Of a stretch of 50,026 bases of DNA, positions 24,971-37,800 are shown piece by piece. The stretch covers positions 1 to 50,026 of the IMG/VR virus record IMGVR_UViG_3300009180_000060; one strand, written 5' to 3'. The notes under the pieces are model-generated. The model worked only from the letters and a program-made list of their open reading frames with translations. It ran no database searches and was not told the DNA's origin. The translations under genes were made by a program, and so were the position numbers. This DNA comes from a virus. The stretch's first letter is position 1. Each line of letters opens with the position of its first letter.

Positions 24971-25345
24971 ATGTCAACTTTTATTGGATTCTCAACAGTT
25001 AATAGAAACAAAAATTTTGTTTTAGTTGACGATGACCTGATCAAACAGGATTTATTAAACGCCTTTAATATTAGACAGGGTGAGTTAGTTGGTCGCCCGG
25101 GATATGGCACTTTAATCTGGAATTATTTGTTTGAAAATCAAACTGCCGAACTGGAAGCCGCTATTTACCGTGAAGTTCAACGTATTATTGGTGGTGATCC
25201 TAGACTATACCTAACTAATCTCTATATGTACCCCCAGGAGAATGGCATACGGCTGCAATTAGAGTTACAGACTGTAGCTACTACTTCTCCACAAATATTA
25301 TCTATTTTCTTTAATGAAACTTCACGTTCCGCTAGCTACTCTTAA
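24971..25345 (+). CDS. 25: Baseplate wedge protein gp25 (GPW/gp25 family)
   Basis: gp25 connects the wedge to the first sheath disk and is related to phage P2 W and type VI secretion TssE. The 124-residue protein has the family signature RPGYGTLIWNYLFENQTAEL (about residues 42-61), AIYREVQRIIGGDPR and a final beta-rich IRLQLELQTV segment. The length is close to T4 gp25 (132). It precedes gp6, its direct contact in the inner baseplate ring, by 60 bases. Confidence 0.95.
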   Translation: MSTFIGFSTVNRNKNFVLVDDDLIKQDLLNAFNIRQGELVGRPGYGTLIWNYLFENQTAELEAAIYREVQRIIGGDPRLYLTNLYMYPQENGIRLQLELQTVATTSPQILSIFFNETSRSASYS

Positions 25346-25377
25346 CTCATAACATAATAATAGCATATTATCGGTAG

Positions 25378-25385
25378 GATAAATA
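25378..25385 (+). promoter_or_regulatory. Putative late promoter for gp6
   Basis: GATAAATA lies 20 bases before the gp6 ATG; the leader of about 15 bases contains TTGGAA as a weak ribosome binding site. It would also serve the giant gene that overlaps the gp6 stop. Confidence 0.5.
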
Positions 25386-25405
25386 ATTGTAACATTGGAA
25401 CGACC

Positions 25406-28400
25406 ATGGCTACATCGACAAGGCAAACCGTATTATTTGGGGTTGAGGATTGGAAAAAGATCTATCAAACCTATAGCGAAGGTGACTTTCAAAGTTACGA
25501 CTTTGAAACATTGCGCAAGAGTTTTATAGATTACCTCCGGCAATATTATCCAGAAACATTCAATGATTATATTGAATCTTCGGAATTCATTGCATTACTT
25601 GACGTCATAGCTTTTATGGGTCAAGCCCTGGCATTTCGCACGGATCTAAACACTCGCGAAAGTTATATTGATACTGCGGAACGCCGAGACAGCGTTATTA
25701 AACTGGCAAATCTAGTTTCCTATACACCACAACGCAATACCGCAGCTAGTGGTTATCTAAAAGTAAACTCGATTGTGACTACAGAAAATGTGGCCGATTA
25801 TAATGGTGTGAATCTAGCTAACATTACTGTTAATTGGGCAGATCCCAGTAATTTTGATTGGCAAGAACAATTTATTGCAATTATAAACGCATCTTTGGTC
25901 AATACACAATATATTGGTTCTCCAGGTAATGACCAAGTGCTATTGGGAGTAGATACACAAGAGTATACTATTAACCTAGTACCTGGATATCTTCCAGTGA
26001 TCCCGTACACATCCACTGTTAATGGCGTTAGTATGCCATTTGAGGCAGTTAATTCTACGTCACTGGGTCAAACATACATCTACGAACCACCACCATTACC
26101 CAATGGTCAGTTTAATATTTTATTCCGTAATGATCAGTTGGGATTTCAGTCAGCTAATACCGGTTTCTTTTTCTACTTTAAACAAGGTACACTATTAAAC
26201 CAAGATTTTAATCTAGTGGAACAAGTGTCTAATCGTACTGTTGATATTAATGTGGAAGGGGTTAATAATACTGATGTATGGTTATATCAATTAGACAATC
26301 TTGGTAATGCAAGAACTATTTGGGGTAGAGTACCTTCAGTATATGCTGCCGCAGTTGAACAAATGACACCCTCAATACGTGACGTATATTCTGTAACCAG
26401 TCGTACTAACGATCAGATAACGTTAGTATTTGGTGATAATGTGTTTGCTACTATTCCCGTAGGCCAATTTAGAAATTATGTTCGTGCATCTAACGGATTG
26501 CAATATATTATTAACCCGGAAGAAATGCAGTCTGTTCAAATTCCCATCAGTTATGTTAGTCGTACTGGCCAAATTGAAACAGTGACATTTAATTGTGGAA
26601 TTACCAGCCCGGTGACTAATGCAGCACCGCGCGAAACTATTGATCAAATTAAACAACGTGCGCCTGCTCGTTATTACACACAAAATCGTATGGTTAACGG
26701 AGAAGATTATACAAATTTCCCTTTCACCACATACAATTCTATCATTAAAAGTGCTGCTCTTAATCGCAGTTCTATTGGCACCAGCCGCTATTTAGATCTA
26801 GTGGATCCTACCGGCAAGTATTCATCAACTAATGTGTTTGCCGATGATGGTGCATTGTGGTATATTAATAATACTCCTGCCTTTAACTTTACCTATCAGA
26901 CTACTAACGATATTAATAATGTTATTATAAATGAAATTACTCCGGTATTATTGAAAGACACTTTCAAACAATTTTATTACGCTTACTTTCCTCGCCCTAG
27001 TTTAACAGCATTGAATTATTCTTGGCATGAAAGTACAACTATTGTAAATGAAACCACTGGTTATTTTCAAAATAGCAGTGGTGTGCCTGTTCCTGTTGGT
27101 AGTACTGCTAGCAATAATGCCAAATACATTGTCGAAACTGCGTTGGTACAATTTGTGCCGCCTACTGGCTATTATTTCAATAAAAATAATGAATTGCAGC
27201 CCGGGGTACCAACCTCAGATGGTGACCATTTATACATATGGGCAAGCCCCACCGCTATTGATGGTAATGGTACTAATGAGGGGTTAGGAAACTTATTAGA
27301 TGGCACAGGTCCAGTAGTATTGAATACTTATATTCCTACAGGTGCCATACCGGTACAGGTTATCCCGGTGTTGACAACACAATTTGGGTCGAGTGTGCAA
27401 TCTGCTATTCTTAACCAGATTTATTTAAATCAAAATTTTGGGTTAGGTTACGACAGTACTGGGGCAATTACCGGCACTCCGTATACATGGTATCTTATCA
27501 CCTCGGCCAATCTTGCAGTGAACGCAACCTGGAGCCAGCAATTTGCAGGCAATACTTCTGGTGCTAACTTAGATTCAAGTTGGATGATTCAAGCAACTTA
27601 TGATGGGTCACAATATACAGTTAAATCTCGCAGTCTTGAATATTACTTCGGTAGTGTATTAGAAGTTCGTTTCTTCTTTGAAACAGCGCAAGCAATCTAT
27701 GACAGCCGTACCGGTACAGTTATTTCAGATTTTATTAAGGTATTGAGATCAAATAGCCAGGCAAATAGTAATTTGCCACTGCTTGGGGATATCGCCCTTA
27801 ACATTATTGCACAGCCTGTATTAAGTGACGGCTTAGTTGATGATTTTCAAGTAATAGTAGGATATGAAGATTATAACAATAACGGTATTCCCACAGATCC
27901 TGATTTCTTCCAGGCAATCGTTGGCGTGGATCCTTCGGATACTACACTTCCGTTACCTTATGTTTATTTTCAATTGACCACAGATTTTGATAATTTGCAA
28001 CGTTATTTGTTACAGCCATCTGGTGTGGTTAATGATAGTTATGCTACATTACCAGAAATTCAAGTGGTTACTGAGCAATATACAACGGGCCAGGTATTTT
28101 ATGCTTACCAAGAAAATTTATTTTATATATTGACACTAACATTAGCTGGTCAACGAATATTAACACTCACTGACAGTTGGCAAGCACGAGTTGGTCGGCA
28201 AGATCTATATTTTCAATATCGTCATAACTCTTCACTAACTAATCTTATTGATCCGGGTAGTTCTAACATTATTGATTTATATGTGGTAACTTTGGAATAT
28301 TATACCGCCTATGTAGCATGGATACGTGATACAACCAACACGGTTGATCCACCATTGCCCCCGACTATTGATGAATTAACTACAAATTATGCGGGATTAC

Positions 28401-28837
28401 AAAACTACAAGATGATCAGTGATAATATGATTCTTAACAGTGTGGAATTTTTACCACTCTTTGGTAGCAAGGCTCCCGAAGCATTAAGAGCTACTATTAA
28501 GGTTATTCCTGCGGCAAATACTAATGCCAGTAATAATCAAATACAAAATCTTGTACTGGCCTCCATGAACGCATATTTTGACATTGCCAACTGGAGTTTC
28601 GGACAAACATTTTATTTCTCAGAATTAGCCGCGTATATACATTCTCAAATAGGAACGTATGTGGCGTCAGTAGTGTTAGTTCCTCTCAATACACAAAAAT
28701 CGTTTGGTGATTTGTATGAAATACAATGTGCTCCATATCAAATTTTTGTTAATGGTGCAACAATCAATAATATTGAAGTTATACAAACATTGACCAGCAC
28801 TAATTTACAAACTGCCCCTGGTAGTGGAGCAATTTAA
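25406..28837 (+). CDS. 6: Baseplate wedge protein gp6 (gpJ/gp6 family)
   Basis: gp6 forms the ring at the heart of the baseplate wedge. The 1,143-residue protein is far longer than T4 gp6 (660) but its N-terminus is typical: YSEGDFQSYDFETLRKSFID, then EFIALLDVIAFMGQALAFRT and DLNTRESYIDTAERR (residues ~22-95). SVIKLANLVSYTPQRNTAAS completes the conserved block. PRETIDQIKQRAPARYYTQN, then RMVNGEDYTNFP (about 412-443) is the second conserved block. Near the C-terminus, ANWSFGQTFYFSELAAYIHS is the third. The insertions between blocks two and three explain the extra length. The stop overlaps the ATG of the giant gene (TAATG). Confidence 0.93.
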   Translation: MATSTRQTVLFGVEDWKKIYQTYSEGDFQSYDFETLRKSFIDYLRQYYPETFNDYIESSEFIALLDVIAFMGQALAFRTDLNTRESYIDTAERRDSVIKLANLVSYTPQRNTAASGYLKVNSIVTTENVADYNGVNLANITVNWADPSNFDWQEQFIAIINASLVNTQYIGSPGNDQVLLGVDTQEYTINLVPGYLPVIPYTSTVNGVSMPFEAVNSTSLGQTYIYEPPPLPNGQFNILFRNDQLGFQSANTGFFFYFKQGTLLNQDFNLVEQVSNRTVDINVEGVNNTDVWLYQLDNLGNARTIWGRVPSVYAAAVEQMTPSIRDVYSVTSRTNDQITLVFGDNVFATIPVGQFRNYVRASNGLQYIINPEEMQSVQIPISYVSRTGQIETVTFNCGITSPVTNAAPRETIDQIKQRAPARYYTQNRMVNGEDYTNFPFTTYNSIIKSAALNRSSIGTSRYLDLVDPTGKYSSTNVFADDGALWYINNTPAFNFTYQTTNDINNVIINEITPVLLKDTFKQFYYAYFPRPSLTALNYSWHESTTIVNETTGYFQNSSGVPVPVGSTASNNAKYIVETALVQFVPPTGYYFNKNNELQPGVPTSDGDHLYIWASPTAIDGNGTNEGLGNLLDGTGPVVLNTYIPTGAIPVQVIPVLTTQFGSSVQSAILNQIYLNQNFGLGYDSTGAITGTPYTWYLITSANLAVNATWSQQFAGNTSGANLDSSWMIQATYDGSQYTVKSRSLEYYFGSVLEVRFFFETAQAIYDSRTGTVISDFIKVLRSNSQANSNLPLLGDIALNIIAQPVLSDGLVDDFQVIVGYEDYNNNGIPTDPDFFQAIVGVDPSDTTLPLPYVYFQLTTDFDNLQRYLLQPSGVVNDSYATLPEIQVVTEQYTTGQVFYAYQENLFYILTLTLAGQRILTLTDSWQARVGRQDLYFQYRHNSSLTNLIDPGSSNIIDLYVVTLEYYTAYVAWIRDTTNTVDPPLPPTIDELTTNYAGLQNYKMISDNMILNSVEFLPLFGSKAPEALRATIKVIPAANTNASNNQIQNLVLASMNAYFDIANWSFGQTFYFSELAAYIHSQIGTYVASVVLVPLNTQKSFGDLYEIQCAPYQIFVNGATINNIEVIQTLTSTNLQTAPGSGAI

Positions 28838-31800
28838 TGGCCGCAACAATTCGTTCTGTTGATTTTTTACCGGAAATCTTTCAAACTCCGGCAAACAAGC
28901 AGTTTTTATCAGCGACACTTGATCAGTTAATACAAGAACCCAAGTATAAACAGACTCAAGGGTTTATTGGTCGAAAGGTTGGCCCCGGTGTTAATCCCAC
29001 AGATAATTATGTCATTGAACCCACGGTACTACGTAACAATTATCAATTGGAACCCGGTGTGGTTAGTGTGGATCCCAATACGGCTAAAGTTATCGATGGT
29101 ATCACTTATCCTGGTATACTATCCGCAATCGGCACGGAAGGTGGGTTTACTAATCAGGCTGATAGATTATTTGAAAGTGAATATTATACCTGGGATCCTT
29201 TCGTAGATTTTGACAAGTATAATAACTATGCTCAGTATTTTTGGTTACCTAATGGTCCAGATACGGTCACTGTGGCGTCAACTTATGTACCAACAGAAGA
29301 AACATTTACGGTTACACGCAGTAATGGTGCATATACGTTTACCGGTTATGATGGTAATAACCCGTCGCTGACCTTGGTTCGAAATGGAAACTATAGTTTT
29401 GTTGTGGCACAGAATCAAGCAGCAACTATTCAATATCGTGTAACAAATAATGGCACTAGTAGTTGGAATATTAATTTTCAGACTAATCCAACGTTAACTC
29501 TTATTCGAGGCAACACCTATATTTTTAATCTGGTGCAGACCGCAGCCTTGTCTTTCTATATTAAGACACAAGTTAGCTTTGGTACAACTAATCTCTGGAA
29601 TTCTGGAGTAATCAACAATGGTGGTACACAAGGTCTGGTTACATTTACCGTTCCACAGGATGCTCCTGATACTCTTTACTATTGCAATGATTTAGAATAT
29701 AACCTACAAGGTCAGTTTGATATCGTCAGTGCTGAACCAGGAACCGGTCCGGATTTTTGGATACAATCAGAACCTGGGGTAGATGGTCTATTACCTTGGT
29801 CACGTAATATCAGTAGTCGTGGTGTGCTGGGGGTAGTAAACAACGGTATAGATTTAGGAACAGTAACGTTCAATGTACCTGCATCTACCGCACAGAATTT
29901 TTATTATTCTTTGCCCTTTATTGGCTACCCTACTGCCACAACTGGACAGGTAAATTTAATCTGCGACTCAATACGGTATGATCAAATAAATGGTATTTTA
30001 GTTTCACAGTTTCTTGACACATATCCCAATGGTATAGACGGTATTACTAATCTTGACGGCCAAACTCTAGTGTTTACTTCACAATCGTCGGATCCGGCAG
30101 TAGGTGGATGGTACAATGTGCAACCTTTCGATCCCTTACCAACAGGCGATGATTTTCAAACAGGTGCGTACGACACTACTGGATTTGCCGAAGCTATTCC
30201 AATAACCGATCCTGCGGTACAATCAAGTCTATGGCAAATAGAATATGTAAGTGACGCCAATGGGGTACCTTTTATTCAGCTTAATAGTATCCTGCCGATA
30301 GATAATTCAACACAATTTATTGTTACCTCTGGTACTCAATACGTTAATACACAATGGTATAAAAATTCTTCGGGAATTATTACTGAGATGCCGTTACTTA
30401 CTGCGGCATTACCACAGTTATACTATCAGGATAGTGAAGATCCAAGTATATTTGGTGTAATTAATTTAATCGAAAGCAATATTAACCCTCCGGTAGCAGC
30501 ATTATCTATTACTGCGGTTACGTCTACTGGATCTCAAGTAACATTGACGTTTGCAGAACAATCTTCTGCTCCCTATTCTATCGGTAGTACCATTATTGTA
30601 TCAAACATTTCTCCATCTGGATACAATGGCAACTATACAGTAATTGCATGTACCACATCAACAGTAACTTATGCAAGCACTTACACTGGTACATATAGTA
30701 GCGGCGGTGTAATAAATTCTATTAGTATTAATTCTTACATCAATGTTGATACTGACATCTTAGGACAAACAAACTATACCAGTCCAAACGGTGTACAATT
30801 CACCAACGGACTTAAAGTTATATTTGAAGGTACTGTATATCCCGAATCTTATGTTAATAATACCTATTATGTGCAGGGTGTAGGATCCGGTATTCAATTA
30901 GTGTCCGTGGATAACCTAATAGTAGTGGAACCCTATTCGACCGACACCAATGGCCAGCCCATTGTTCCCGATTACATGACTATTAACATGGCCAGTCCGG
31001 ATCTTAATCCTTGGTCTCGAGGTAATCGCTGGTTTCATGCTGATGTTATTGATTATGCCGCAGCAATAAATGACGTCGAACCGGTATACACCAATTTACA
31101 ACGGGCAAATCGTCCTATTTTAGAATTTAGAGCCGGTACTAAGTTATATAATTTTGGAACTCAAGGAATTCCTGCGGTTGACATTATTGATTTTACTCAG
31201 ACTGATGCACTATTAAATGTTAATGGACAAACTGGGTATGGATCCAATGGATATACTTTCGTGCAGGGCAGTCTGGTAATTTTTGCAGCTGATAATAACC
31301 CCAATGTTCGTAATCAAGTATATACTGTAAACTTTATTACTCCAGCGCCATCTGCTACCCCGGTTATTAATTTAGTTCCGACTAGTTATAGTCCTGTATT
31401 ATATAATCAGACGACGGTATGTCGTAATGGACTCACTTTACCTATTGTCGATATAGTTGGTACTGGCACCTCGGTGACATTATCATTTCCTACTAGGTCA
31501 TCAGTACCCTATAGTCCCGGTCAATCTATAACTGTATCCGGAGTAAATCCCGCAGTTTACAATGGTAGTTACATTGTAGCCTCCAGCACTATATCTTCTG
31601 TAACTTTTACCAGTACAACCGCCGCTACTTATGATTCTGGTGGTACACTTGGGTTACTGGGAGAAAGTTTTTATTATAATGGTACTACTTGGGTAACAAG
31701 CCAACAAAAAGTATCAGTGAATCAACCACCGTTGTTTGACGTATTTGACAGTAACGGAAATAGTTTTGGTGATTCGACGATTTATCCCAGTACCAATTTT

Positions 31801-34800
31801 GTTGGGTGTAAATTACTGAGTTATGCTGAAGATTTAGATAATACGGTTGACTCGGTATTGAATATCCCATTGGCTTTCTTTAGCCTGCAAAATATTGGTG
31901 ATATATTATTTGATAATAATTTGTATACAGACACGTTTGTATACACACCGTCCGGGACTGCGGGTAAAACAGTTGATGTTAGTGAAGGATTTGTGCGGCA
32001 ATATTCAGATATTGATACTTTTACCCTTGAATTAGGTTGGCAAACTGCTGCTATCCCATCGTTACCTCGACAACAGTTCCAATTTGCATATGGTGGAACT
32101 CCATTGCAGTTGGACGTGGCAATCGACACAAGTTTAAATGTTACCCCCGTACAAGTTTTTGTTAATAACGTATATCAACTGCCATCTACCTACACCCTAT
32201 CAGTTGATACCAACACAAACACATCATTAATTACATTAAACAGCCCCACCTTAGTCACTGGTGACATTGTTGAAGTGTTGGCCTATAGCCAACAAGTAAG
32301 TACACAGGGTTTTTATGAAATTCCAGTCAATTTAGAAAATAATCCGTTCAACGAAAATAGTTCACAATTCAGTCTGGGTACAGTACGCCAGCACTACGCA
32401 ACTATTTGCGAGAATTTACCCAATTTGAAGGGCCCGGTCAATGGTAGAAATAATACACGCGACTTAGGCGATATCATTCCTTACGGTGGGCTAATTTTAC
32501 AACAGTCATCACCTTTGACCTTGGCTGGATTCTTTTTACGTAATGTAAACTATGATATATTTTCAGCGTTAAGCTATAATAGCAGAGAATACATCAAGTA
32601 TAAGAATAAATTGTTAACCGCAGTTACCCAATTAAATCTTACTGGTAATGAAACTGTGGCACAGATACTTGATTTGTGTATAACCTATATCACAAAGAAT
32701 TCCACTAACCTAAGTCCATTTTACTGGTCGGATATGTTACCAGTCGGGACAAATTATACTACTACCACTACCGTAGTTAACCCTATTACTGGTAAAACGT
32801 TTAATACAATGCAAATGTATGACTTTACATCCAGTAATTATCTTGGATTATTAGTCTATGTTAACAACGTATTATTACTACGTGGTGGTGAGTATATAGT
32901 TTCGACTGAATCTCCTAAACTAACAATTTTAATTCCGTTACAAGTTGGTGATGTCGTTACTATTAATGAATATCCCACTACCGTGGCCAGCTGGTGTCCC
33001 AATACGCCAAGTAAGATGGGTCTGTACCCCAAATACACTCCCGACATTTATGTAGATGAAACATATTCAGAGCCGACAACAGTAATTCAAGGCCATGATG
33101 GATCTATTACCATTGCCTTTGGCGATATACGTGATCAAGTATTGTATGAATTTGAAAAACGTATATACGACAACATTAAAGTTGATGATAATCCAATACC
33201 CTTATCTACTGATCAAGTAAATCCGGACTTTTATCCTGCACAGACTACCGCATTATTGCCAGGATACTTCCGCAAGACTCCATATACATACACCGAAGTT
33301 AATCAAATTTTAACTGAAGACTTTTTAACTTGGGTAGGTCAAAATAAAATAGATTATACTCAGCAAAATTATATTGCGTCTAATCCTTTTACCTACAACT
33401 ATAGTCAAGCTGCCAATCGACTTGACCAGAACGAATTTTTACAAGGCAATTGGCGCGGAATCTATCGTTATTTTTACGATACAGAAACTCCTACTACCAC
33501 TCCTTGGGAGATGGTGGGATTTACTGAAGAACCAGCATGGTGGATCACACGGTACGGCCCTGCGCCCTACACTTCCGGCAATATGGTGCTGTGGGGAGAT
33601 TTAGAAGCAGGTATTGTGGGCGATCCAGCAGGTCCATACATCTTACCCGAGTTTATTCGTCCTGGTTTAAGTGAAATTATCCCGGCCGGTCCCGAAGGTG
33701 ACCTGTTACCGCCGACAGAATGCGTTATGGGACGAAACAATCCCTACGGATTCCAACAATCCTGGGTATCAGGCGACGGTGGTCCGGTACAAGCATCTTG
33801 GTGGAACAGCAGTTCTTACCCATTTGCCATTATGCGGCTAATGGCCCTGACTAAACCAGCACAATTCTTCAGTGTGTTTGCTGACCGAGACCTATATCGT
33901 TTTGATACCACATTGGGACAATACTTATTAAACAATCGATATCGTCTGAACGCTTCGGACGTGCAGATATATGGTACTGGTGTGAGCAAAGCAAGTTATA
34001 TTAACTGGATTGTTGATTATAATCAACAGGTAGGGATTAATAGTTCGGATAACTTAACCAAGGACCTAAAAAACTTAGACGTACGATTATGTTATCGTAT
34101 GGCCTCCTTTAGTGACACAGCATATGTGCAGGTGTTTACCGAACGTGCCGGCCCCAATTCCACAAATAATAGCCTATTAATTTCTCCTTCAAGTTATGAT
34201 TTGCTGTTTTATAAAAATCAACCTTTTAGTCAAGTTACTTACAGCTCTGTAATCGTACAAGTAGAACAATTGGGCTCGGGAGGTATTGGGTATGGTGTTT
34301 ACGGATACAGTACTGCTCAACCTTACTTTGAAATTTTAGTTAGCAGTCCCGTGGGTTTATATTCTACAATCACCTCCGGCGATCTTTCGGTACAGGTGCC
34401 TACCCAATATACCAACAATACCCTGCAGATTCCTTATGGGTATGTTTTCACCAGCATATCCAGTGTATGTGATTTCTTATTAAGCTATGGGGCATGGTTA
34501 CAAAGCCGCGGATTAGTATTCAATAATTCATTCAATGGGTATACATTAAGCTGGAACCAAATGGCCCAGGAATTCCTATACTTTGCTAATCAAGGATGGC
34601 AAACTAACACAATGATTAATTTAAATCCTTGTGCAACCACCATTACTGCAAGTCAACCTATCAGTATTGTTGATACTATTGCTAGTATCACTCCTGAAAA
34701 TATGCTGCTGGATCAAAATCGTACAGTATTGGATGTTAGCAAAATGGTGGTTAACCGTGATGGTAACCAGTTTTCAATCACATCCACCAATGGACAAACC

Positions 34801-37800
34801 ATTAATTTTCTGACGCTAAAGTTTACCAATTATGAAGACATGATTGTGTTTAATAATGTAACTAAGAATACAGATTTAATATATGATCCTACTACTGCCG
34901 ATCGTCAAACTCGTTTGAGTTTAATCGCATCCACCACAATTCAATGGGATGGACAACTCAATGCACAAGGATTTATCCTTAATTTAAACAATGTGCAACA
35001 ATGGCAAGCGTATACCAAATACACCAAAGGTGAAATGGTATTGTATAAAAATACCTACTGGCAAGCATTAGTAATTAGCGAGCCACAACAGACATTTAAT
35101 TATAACGAATGGGTTAAATCAGATTATCAAGCTATCGATACAGGCTTGTTGCCTAACCTGGCCAACAAAGCAGATCAAATGGTAACTGCATATGACGTAT
35201 ATCGGGCTAATTTAACCAGTGATAATGATTTATTTGCGTTTGGATTAATTGGATTCCGTCCTCGTCCGTATATGACGAACATGAATCTTAATGGGGTAAC
35301 TCAGGTTCAGCTGTATCAACAACTTATCGGAACAAAAGGTACGGTCCAAGCCGCCGAAGTATTCGGCGCAGCACAACTCAAGGGCAACGAAAGCGGCGCC
35401 TATAACATTTATGAAAATTGGGGTGTCTTGTCAGGCACATACGGGGCAAATGCCAATAAGAGTTATTTTGAAATCCAATTGGATGAGGCAAAATTATCAT
35501 ATAATCCTTCAACTATACAAATTGTAAATCCTGGGGAACTAAGTCAGGCTAATCAGCAGGTGTATCTAAATAACCTGTGGAAAGAAAGTTATGCGATCAC
35601 CAGCACCAATATACTGCCTACTACTTACGAAACCGACAGTTTAGCAACTGCATTACCATCAGCTGGCTATGTGTGCTTAGATGATGTGGACGTAACAGTA
35701 TTCAGTCTTAAGGATCCTAGTGAAATCTCTGCAAAAATTAATAGTATAGGCATAGGTACATATATCTGGATTGCCAAGGTCAATACGTATGATTGGGGCG
35801 TCTATAGAGTAGATAGTATACCTGCGCAGATGGTACAGCTGACAGACAATCTTACTGGCACTAGTATTGTACAGTTTAACTCAGCACATGGGTTATCAGT
35901 AGCCGATTTAATTGTTATCAAATACTTTAATGATGGGGTTGATGGTGTTTATCGAGTATTAGCAATACCGTCACCGACATCTATTGTTGTGGCATTTAGT
36001 TTTGTCAACACAAATATTACAACGATATCAGGTACCGGAATCGTATTTCATTTACAGAGTGCTAGAGTAAGCCAAGCTAGTGATATATCAACATTGCCTT
36101 ATGTGAATGACTTAATTCCCGGGGCGATTGCTTGGGTAGATAATGATGGAAATGGTCACTGGGAGGCAGTAGAAAAACAATCACCATTTACTACTGATTC
36201 GGTAATTGCGCCCGGCGCAGCCGCTACCGCGCAGTATGGTGTAAGTATTGCACAATCTGAAATTAATTATTCCGCATTAGTTGGCGCTCCTGGTGCCAAT
36301 TCAGGCGCAGGGTCTGTTTTCACCTACTTTAGAGGTATATTGACCAGCTACCAGTTTAATAATACGTTAGCATTGGATGTACCTGACACCTCTGGTTTTG
36401 GTAATATGGTAACCTTTGGTAATGCTACGTGGGCAGTAGCCGGAGCAAACACCAGTAACTTTGGTATGGGATATGCAGCAGTACTTTATCGAGATTCTGC
36501 GTTAAATTCTGTTGCCATTACTCAAATTTTAGTCCCACCAGATCAAGATTTCAGTACTATAGGATTTGGTACATCTGGCACCATCAGTAAAGATGAAAGA
36601 TGGATGTATATAGGTGCTCCTGGTGCTAATAAAGTCTACTCTTATGAGATAGTAGAAGTACCGGAGCAGGTAATAGAATATACCACAACTGTTGGGGTAT
36701 CAACTTACAATTATTCTGATACGATAACGATTAATGATACATATCCTGACCAATTATTGGTTATCTTGAACGGAAATGAATTAGTCGCAGGCACAGATTT
36801 TACAATTGACGCCAATAATGTAATACTGACATCTGCACTAATTACTGAGCAGTCCTTGGTGATATCTCGTAGATTGTCGGCGGTGGTAGATGCTCAAACT
36901 TATTATAATATACAACAAGACTCAACATCTGGGTCAGGGTATAGTGCTTTGTTTAATGTGACAAATGTGCGCGGTACATATAATATCGAATTATTATCAG
37001 GCGGGACAAATTACCTTGTTGGTAATACATTGACCATTAATGGAACACAATTAGGTGGTACTTCTCCAGCAAATAATTTAATAGTAACTGTTGGTGGTAT
37101 AACAACTGGTGGAGTTATATCAGGATATAGTATATCAGGTACAGGTGTATCGACTGCAGATTCATTTACCCTTAACAACTATTTGTATAACGCCACCACT
37201 ATTGAGAATTTTTCTGTATTAGTAGACGGGGTAGTACAGCGGCCGTATTTCGATTATACATTTGATCCTGCCACGACAATATTAACATTTGTAACTTCAC
37301 CTGCGTCGGGCGCATTCATTGATGTAGCAACCAACACTTATTGGCAGTATGTTGCAACTATTACCTCTGAAAATTCTTTATCTGGTGACAATTTTGGCGC
37401 TAGTATAACGACCACTACAGATGGGGAACAGGTATTTGTGGGAGCTCCTACCGCAGCCAATAATGCGTTATCTAAAGCTGGTGTGGTTTACGTATTTAAT
37501 AGAAGTGTGGTAAGATTTATTGTATCAAATCCCGCACAATTAACGTATACAGTTTTAGGAAGTAATAATCCACCGTTGGCAGTAAATGTAAATGGTGAAT
37601 TTTTATTATCTACTACCCAATCACTCCTTGGGCAGTACAGCGTTAGTGGTGGAACAGTTACGTTTACTAATATAACACTTAACTATGGTGATATAATTGA
37701 AATTGGTACTAATCAGTTTACACAGATCCAACTATTGTCCAGTAGTACCCCACTTGCCTTGGCAGAATATGGTTCGGCAATTGACGCATGTCCATTAAGT

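Noticed and set aside
25481-25510. GDFQS repeat shared by gp6 and the 616-aa protein
   Set aside because: In gp6 the motif belongs to the conserved family block; the similarity to the duplicated motif at 19792-19900 covers only a few residues and is probably coincidence.
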